DNA of 64,000 bases from Candidatus Rokuibacteriota bacterium (GTDB taxonomy: Bacteria > Methylomirabilota > Methylomirabilia > Rokubacteriales > CSP1-6): positions 1 through 64,000 of the forward strand of contig VGLJ01000010.1 of the NCBI GenBank assembly GCA_016866775.1. The letters run 5' to 3'. This document shows, piece by piece, positions 59,288 through 64,000 of this stretch. Under the pieces are notes generated by a model. The model saw only the letters and a program-made list of their open reading frames with translations, did no database searches and was not told the origin of the DNA. How positions within the stretch are numbered: the first letter of the stretch is position 1; the number at the start of each line of letters is the position of its first letter. The translations under genes and the position numbers were made by a program.

Positions 59288-59292
59288 ATCGG

Positions 59293-59366
59293 CCTACGGC
59301 GCCTTCACCCAGCGCTGGCTGACGCTCAACTTCGCCCACCGCCAGGCCGGCGGCGGCGAGTACCCG
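59293..59366 (+). repeat. copy of the 2OG-dioxygenase 3' end
   Basis: The sequence matches 49118-49194 closely (three substitutions and one missing codon over the main part). It encodes AYGAFTQRWLTLNFAHRQAG, the end of the dioxygenase at 48199. It begins a few bases after the 27-bp amidohydrolase fragment. Confidence 0.75.
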
Positions 59367-59388
59367 CCGGCACCGTCGCTTCCGATCG

Positions 59389-59739
59389 TCACGGTTTGCG
59401 TCGTCGGATTCGCATAGCGATCGCGACCAACGCACCGTCGGTTGGTGTATAGGTCTGCGCTCCCGTTGTCGTGAAGGCCTGAATCGCGATCGGGCCTGCC
59501 ATGGGATCGGGAACCTTGCTGAGCGTGACCTGAAGATGCGGCTCGTGCGACGTCGCGTTGCTTTCCTTGCCGTCGAACGCGACGTTGGTCCCGCCCGCGT
59601 TCGCGACCAGCGCGATGCCGTGGACGGCAGTGACGCCGTCCAGCCAGTCCCTCACGAGCTGCGTAACGGGTCCGGTAAGACCGAGCCGGTAGCGCTCGAG
59701 TGCCAACGGCGGCAGCTCGTCGGCGCGCGTGCCCGTCAC
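59389..59739 (-). pseudogene. DNRLRE-domain protein, C-terminal piece
   Basis: This 116-residue open frame carries ERYRLGLTGPVTQLVRDWLD, then GIALVANAGGTNVAFDGKES and SHEPHLQVTLSK, the end of a DNRLRE domain. That domain is common in secreted and surface proteins, often followed by collagen-like or tail segments. The N-terminal two thirds and any signal peptide are missing; the ATG at 59739 is merely the first in the surviving frame. Confidence 0.6.
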
Positions 59740-59854
59740 GAAGCGCGCGAGCTCGGCCGCGATGCTTCATCGGTTCATCCCAACACGCTCGTGGCCGGGC
59801 GTGACCCGGCCATGAGCGCGAGAACCCCTGCGGGCGAGGCGCCCGCAGTCCAAA

Positions 59855-61321
59855 CTATCTCGCTGCGCCGCCCGGGTCCGGGGCGCCCCTCTTCAACAGG
59901 GCCGCCGCTTCCCCGGCCACCGCCGTGCCCTCGAAGAAGCGCGGGTTCTGCGTGCCCCACAGCCGCACGGCGTTGCCGAAGACGAAGTCGTGGAAGTCGC
60001 TCTCGGTGATGAGCCCGTCCTCGACCAGCTCGAACGCCTGGGGCAGCGGGTCGCGCATGTCGACGACGTCGAAATGCCCGATGTCGGAGCTGTAGAGCGC
60101 GTTGATGCGCGCGCCCAGCGGCATCGCCTTGCCGAACGCCACCGCGTTCATCCGGTCGTCGGCCTCGCAGCCGAAGTAGTACGGCGTGGCGTAGAGGTCG
60201 AGCCAGTCCTGCTTCTGGCTGATCTGGCAGTGGATGTAGTCGTCGGGCGGCATCCCGCCGGTGAGGAAGTCCTCTTCGAGCGGCCAGCCGCCGCGGCGGT
60301 CGAGCTCGGCGGCGATGTCGGCGTGGCCGTACTTCTCGACCAGCCCGCGCAGCAGCGGGCGATCGAGCTTGGTCGGGTCCATGTTCGCCAGGCCCTTGGC
60401 GCCTCGCCGCTCCCAGTGCTCGATCAGGTCACAGAACAGCTGGCAGCCCCAGCCGACGCCGCCCTCGAGGAACGCGAAGCGCAGGTCGGGGAAGCGCCGC
60501 GTCACGCCGCCGAGGAACAGCGCCTTGGCGACGTTGTGGCCGGCCGCCGCGAAATGGCCGATGTGATTGAAGGTGAAGTTCGACGGGCTGTTGCGCTCGC
60601 CATAGGAGCGGCCGCCGGTATGGAAGGTCGGCGCGATGCCGAGCTCGCGGCACTTCTGCCACAGCGGGTCGTAATCGTACTCGCTGTCGAGGCCGAGCTG
60701 ATCGAAGCCCTGGGCGTAGCGGGCGAGGTCGGCGGGGGCGCCCTTGGCGTGCGGGATCGGCCGGCGCACGCCGCTGCCGAACATGCAGACCTTCGCGCCG
60801 AGCTGCTTGGTGACGAATTCCAGCTCCTCGATCGCCTCGTCCGGGGTGTGAACCGGGATCACCGCCGCGGGCGTCAGCTTGTCGGCGAGGTCCTTGAAGT
60901 ACTCGCGGGTGACGACGTTGAACCCGCGGATCACCGCGCGCCGGGTCGCGTCATCGGCGATGCGCGGGATGCCCAACCCGGCGGTCGGGTAGACGATGCC
61001 GAAATCGACGCCGAGCTCGCCGAGCCGGTCGTAGAGCATCCGCGGCATCATCGCGGTCGCGCGGTCACGGGTGTTGGTCGATTGCCGGCCCCAGAACCCC
61101 TCCATCGCGACGCCGCGTTCGGTGCGCTGGGCGAGGGTCATGCCGAGCGAATCCGGGATGCGACGTTGCGACTGCAGGAAGCCGTTGGCGCCGAGATCGC
61201 CCGTGACCTTGCGGATCTGCTCGGCAAAGACCGGGGTGTACTCGACCCAATGCCCGTCGCCGTCGACGACGGGATGCGTGAGCCCCTTGCGGATTTCTTC
61301 GGGCGAATGGTGCGCGCTCAT
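59855..61321 (-). CDS. amidohydrolase-2 family protein, long form
   Basis: This 488-residue TIM-barrel protein has THPVVDGDGHWVEYTPVFAE with the D-x-D-G-H metal motif, LYDRLGELGVDFGIVYPTAG, IAPTFHTGGRSYGERNSPSN with an active-site histidine, LRFAFLEGGVGWGCQLFCDL, and ALYSSDIGHFDVVDMRD with the catalytic aspartate and histidine. It is longer than its paralogues here because of an insertion around residues 290-370. A GGAGGCGCCAG site precedes the ATG. It stands alone on this strand. Confidence 0.9.
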   Translation of the reverse strand: MSAHHSPEEIRKGLTHPVVDGDGHWVEYTPVFAEQIRKVTGDLGANGFLQSQRRIPDSLGMTLAQRTERGVAMEGFWGRQSTNTRDRATAMMPRMLYDRLGELGVDFGIVYPTAGLGIPRIADDATRRAVIRGFNVVTREYFKDLADKLTPAAVIPVHTPDEAIEELEFVTKQLGAKVCMFGSGVRRPIPHAKGAPADLARYAQGFDQLGLDSEYDYDPLWQKCRELGIAPTFHTGGRSYGERNSPSNFTFNHIGHFAAAGHNVAKALFLGGVTRRFPDLRFAFLEGGVGWGCQLFCDLIEHWERRGAKGLANMDPTKLDRPLLRGLVEKYGHADIAAELDRRGGWPLEEDFLTGGMPPDDYIHCQISQKQDWLDLYATPYYFGCEADDRMNAVAFGKAMPLGARINALYSSDIGHFDVVDMRDPLPQAFELVEDGLITESDFHDFVFGNAVRLWGTQNPRFFEGTAVAGEAAALLKRGAPDPGGAAR

Positions 61322-61416
61322 CTGGCGCCTCCCGGACAGGTAAAGTGCGATTGCGCGGGAGCGTATGCTCCCGGTACACCCAAGTCAAACGGCGACACGG
61401 CGGAGTCGAGGGCCGT

Positions 61417-62043
61417 TCAGTAGAGCGTCTTGGTGCGCTCGTTCCACTCGCGCTCGTACTCGTCGACGGTCGTGCCGGCCGGCTTGACGGGCAACAGGTC
61501 CCAGATGATCCGCTGCATCGACCGCACCGCCTGGGCGGCGGGCCACCGCGACGGATCCCAGAGCGCAGCACGCTTCGCCGCGCGCGCGCAGTGCAAGTAG
61601 CACTGTTCGACGTCGACGAGCAGCGCGGTGCGCGGCGTCTTGCCGTCGACCGCGAATCGCCCGAGCACGTCGGGCTCGCGCAGGATCGTCGCGCGGCCGT
61701 TCACGCGCAGCATGTCCTCGCGGCCGGGGATGAAGAACATCAGCGCGACGTGAGGATTGCTGACCACGTTGCTCAGGCCGTCCAGCCGGTTGTTCCCGAT
61801 GCGGTCGGGAACGAGCAGGCGCCGCTCGTCGAGGACGTGCACGAATCCCGGCGCGTCACCTCTCGGTGACACGTCACACGTGCCGTCGGCCGCGGCGGTA
61901 CCCATGACGAGGAACGGCGAGTGCGCGATGAACGCGCGGGAGTCGTCGTCGATGCGCGGCCGCTCTTTCGAAACGGAGCGCACGCTCGGCGCCGGGTACA
62001 TCCGCCGAAGGTCGTGCTCGGACCGAACGACGCGGTCGTCCAT
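61417..62043 (-). CDS. pyridoxamine-5'-phosphate-oxidase-like FMN protein
   Basis: This 208-residue protein has the split-barrel FMN-binding fold of the MSMEG_1061-type PPOX family. Visible features are FIAHSPFLVMGTAAADGTCD, VSPRGDAPGFVHVLDERRLL, DRIGNNRLDGLSNVVSNPHV, and LMFFIPGREDMLRVNGRA. Members reduce or bind flavins and F420-like cofactors; the true substrate is unknown. The ATG at 62043 is preceded by TAGGAGGAGACGCG. It lies eleven bases after the threonyl-tRNA synthetase reading frame on the same strand. Confidence 0.9.
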   Translation of the reverse strand: MDDRVVRSEHDLRRMYPAPSVRSVSKERPRIDDDSRAFIAHSPFLVMGTAAADGTCDVSPRGDAPGFVHVLDERRLLVPDRIGNNRLDGLSNVVSNPHVALMFFIPGREDMLRVNGRATILREPDVLGRFAVDGKTPRTALLVDVEQCYLHCARAAKRAALWDPSRWPAAQAVRSMQRIIWDLLPVKPAGTTVDEYEREWNERTKTLY

Positions 62044-62054
62044 CGCGTCTCCTC

Positions 62055-63933
62055 CTAGCCCAGGCGCGAGACCCGGGGCTCGCGCGACCGGATCATCTCC
62101 GATGCCCGCTGCTCGAACTCGGCGAGCGCCATGGCCCCGATGTCCCCATGCGAGCGGTCCCGGACGGCGACTGTTCCCTCCGCCGCCTCGCGGTCGCCCA
62201 CGACGACCATGAACGGGATCTTCTGCAGCTGCGCGCCGCGGATCTTCGCTCCGATCGTGTCGCCGCGCGCGTTCACTTCCACGCGCAGGCCGGCCCGACG
62301 CAGGGACTCGGCCACGCGTTCGGCGTACGCGAGGACGCGGTCCGTGATCGGCAGCACGGCAATCTGCACGGGCGCGAGCCACAGTGGAAAAGCTCCCGCG
62401 TAGTGCTCCACCAGGACGCCGAAGAAGCGCTCGACCGAGCCCCAGAGCGCGCGATGGATCATGAGCGGCCGGTGGGGCCGGCTGTCGGCGCCGACGTACT
62501 CGAGCCCGAAACGCTCCGGCAGGTTGAAGTCGAACTGCACGGTCGTGAGCTGCCACAGGCGGCCGATCGCGTCCTCGGCGTGGACGTCGATCTTCGGCCC
62601 GTAGAACGCGGCTTCGCCCTCCATCCGTCGATAGGGGACGCGCAATTCGTCCAGAGCGGCGACCAGCGCGCCCTCGGCGTTCTCCCAGTCCTCGTCCCCG
62701 CCGAGATAGCGCTTGCCGGAATCGGCACCTCGGACGGACACGTCGACCTTGTACTTTTCGAATCCGAAGACGCGGTAGACGTCGAACGCGAAGTCGAGGC
62801 ACGCGACGATCTCCTCGCGCACGCGGTCCCAGGCGCATGGGCAAGTCGCGATACGAACGCGGCGCCGACTTGTAGATGCCGATGTGGAACGGACAGTTCA
62901 TGGGTTTGAGGCGGAACTCCGTGTCCTGGGCAGTGGTCGGCGAGAACATCGAGTCGGCGAAGTTCTCCTCGTGCCCGCTCTGCCACCAGAGGCCGCGCTT
63001 CGCGATGTGCGGGGTGTAGACGAGACCGTAGCCGCGCGCCAGGAGCTGGTCGCGGAGATAGTCTTCCATCAGCTTGCGCACGAGCCCGCCCTTGGGGTGC
63101 CAGAGGATCAAACCCTCGCCGTACTCCTCGTGGATCGAGAACAGGTCGAGCTCGCGCCCGAGACGGCGGTGGTCGCGCCGGTCGGCCTCCCCTCGCTGAC
63201 GGAGCCACGCGGTGAGCTCCGCCCGCGTGGCGAAGGCGGTGCCGTAGATGCGCTGCATCTGCGGGCGAGCGGCGTCCCCTTTCCAGTAGGCGCCGGACAG
63301 CGAGAGGAGCTGGAAGGCCCCGAGCCGGCCGGTATCCGGAACGTGAGGTCCGAGGCAGAAGTCGATGAACGGTGATCCTTCGATCACGTAGACGCTCACC
63401 TGCTCGCCGCCCTTGTCTTCGATCAGCTCGCACTTCAGGGGCTCGCTCCTCTCGCCAAAAACGCGCAAGGCTTCGGCCTTCGTCATCTCCCGGCGGCGGT
63501 AGGCGAGGCGAAGCTTCGCGAGCTCCCGCATCTTTTCCTCGATGGCCGGCCAGTCGGCGTCGGTGAGCGCGCGCGGCGCAATCACGTCGTAGAAGAAGCC
63601 GAAGCGCGGGTCGTCCATCAGGGCCGGGCCGATGCCGAGCCTGGTGCCCGGAAAGAGATCGAGCACCGCCGCGGCCAGGAGGTGCGCGGCCGAATGCCGC
63701 ATCACCTCGAGCCCTTCGGGAGTGTCGTGAAAGAGAGGGTCGATCTCCACCGGGCGGCCGTCCTCCGTCGGCGTCACCGGCGTCGCGAGATCGACGGCGC
63801 GGCCGCCGACCTTCGCGGCCACGGCTCTCTTACGCGAGCCTCCGCCGAGCCGCTCGATGGTCTCCTCGACGGTCGTGCCCGCCGGCACCTGACCGGACCC
63901 CATTCCTCGAATGTGAACGTCGACGTCCCCCAT
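62055..63933 (-). pseudogene. thrS: threonyl-tRNA synthetase lacking motif 2
   Basis: From the ATG at 63933 (AGGAGG upstream) the protein shows the TGS domain, the editing domain with HSAAHLLAAAVLDLFPG, GSPFIDFCLGPHVPDTGRLG, and the start of the class II core (TEFRLKPMNCPFHIGIYKS). At about 62840, right after YRDLPMRLG, it loses frame and jumps to REEIVACLDFAFDVYRVFGF in the other frame. The stretch normally between them (motif 2, YRYERSG...RGFTQDD) is absent, about 90 bases. The rest is intact to the anticodon-binding domain end (EMIRSREPRVSRLG). An active enzyme cannot be made from this copy. Either it is a decayed second copy or the assembly dropped a piece. Confidence 0.85.
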
Positions 63934-63955
63934 GTCCTTGGACCTCCTGAAAAGG

Positions 63956-64000
63956 AAAAGGCCCACGATCACCGTGTGGTGGTCGCGGGCCTCGTGGCGA
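63956..64000 (-). promoter_or_regulatory. threonine-codon attenuator upstream of thrS
   Basis: On the minus strand AGGCCCGCGA (63992-63983) pairs with TCGTGGGCCT (63968-63959), extended by an inner CACC/GGTG stem and followed by TTTTCCTTTT: a rho-independent terminator 25 bases before the thrS ATG. Within the stem one reading frame gives Ala-Thr-Arg-Pro-Ala-Thr-Thr-Thr-Arg and a TGA at 63971-63969. Four threonine codons at the terminator are what a leader-peptide attenuator for threonyl-tRNA supply would need. The leader start lies outside the window. Confidence 0.6.

Noticed and set aside
61417-63972. A single long frame from thrS into the PPOX gene
   Set aside because: Between 62840 and 62043 this frame is a shadow of the thrS C-terminal half; both real genes have their own starts and stops.

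Overview
The window is a very GC-rich (about two thirds G+C), gene-dense bacterial sequence with short operons and ATGA/GTGA overlaps. Its gene mix points to a soil or subsurface bacterium such as a member of Rokubacteria/Methylomirabilota. That mix includes several amidohydrolase-2 paralogues, LLM flavin-dependent oxidoreductases, a UbiD decarboxylase, lone CoxL-type subunits, a one-chain acyl-CoA carboxylase and a UGSC selenoprotein. The lineage is inferred from content, not proven by a marker gene.

Layout. 1-1.83 kb: end of an integrated element (IS91-type transposase tail, small broken gene, tyrosine integrase) abutting the 3' end of tRNA-Leu(UAG). 2-14.2 kb: catabolic and accessory enzymes (SLC13 transporter, two LLM oxidoreductases, amidohydrolase, RidA, hydroxyacid dehydrogenase, thioesterase, M19-like peptidase, secreted haem-motif protein, DUF3891). 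14.3-18.4 kb: a secreted repeat protein and a truncated Clp-type AAA+ module continuous with a release-factor-2-like module lacking GGQ. 18.5-31.4 kb: UbiD, SelA-like PLP enzyme, copper amine oxidase, VOC protein, single-chain biotin carboxylase/carboxyltransferase, GlpX, CoA-transferase, amidohydrolases. 31.4-37.2 kb: amidohydrolases alternating with wrecked genes (ketopantoate reductase, MntA/HepT, an ABC binding protein with an inverted internal piece). 37.2-50.5 kb: amidase, HpcH/HpaI aldolase, enolase-superfamily enzyme, alpha/beta hydrolase, two tandem molybdopterin subunits, ThDP enzyme, 2OG oxygenase, membrane protein, broken cyclase, tRNA-Pro(UGG).

50.6-55.6 kb: a Tat-exported TtrA/TtrB-like molybdenum oxidoreductase set lying between the intact tRNA-Pro and a partial second copy of its 5' end, which looks like an island. 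55.8-57.4 kb: two-gene unit ending in a UGSC-family selenoprotein with an in-frame UGA (Sec99). 57.4-59.8 kb: a scrapyard of gene remnants. 59.9-64 kb: another amidohydrolase, a PPOX flavoprotein and a disrupted threonyl-tRNA synthetase preceded by an attenuator whose leader reading frame carries threonine codons.

Most enzymes suit oxidation of carboxylic, aromatic or amine compounds (transport, decarboxylation, CoA transfer, carboxylation, hydrolysis, molybdenum hydroxylation); exact substrates cannot be read from sequence. Many genes carry single frame changes or missing pieces of roughly 60-100 bases. The window alone cannot separate true decay from assembly error.
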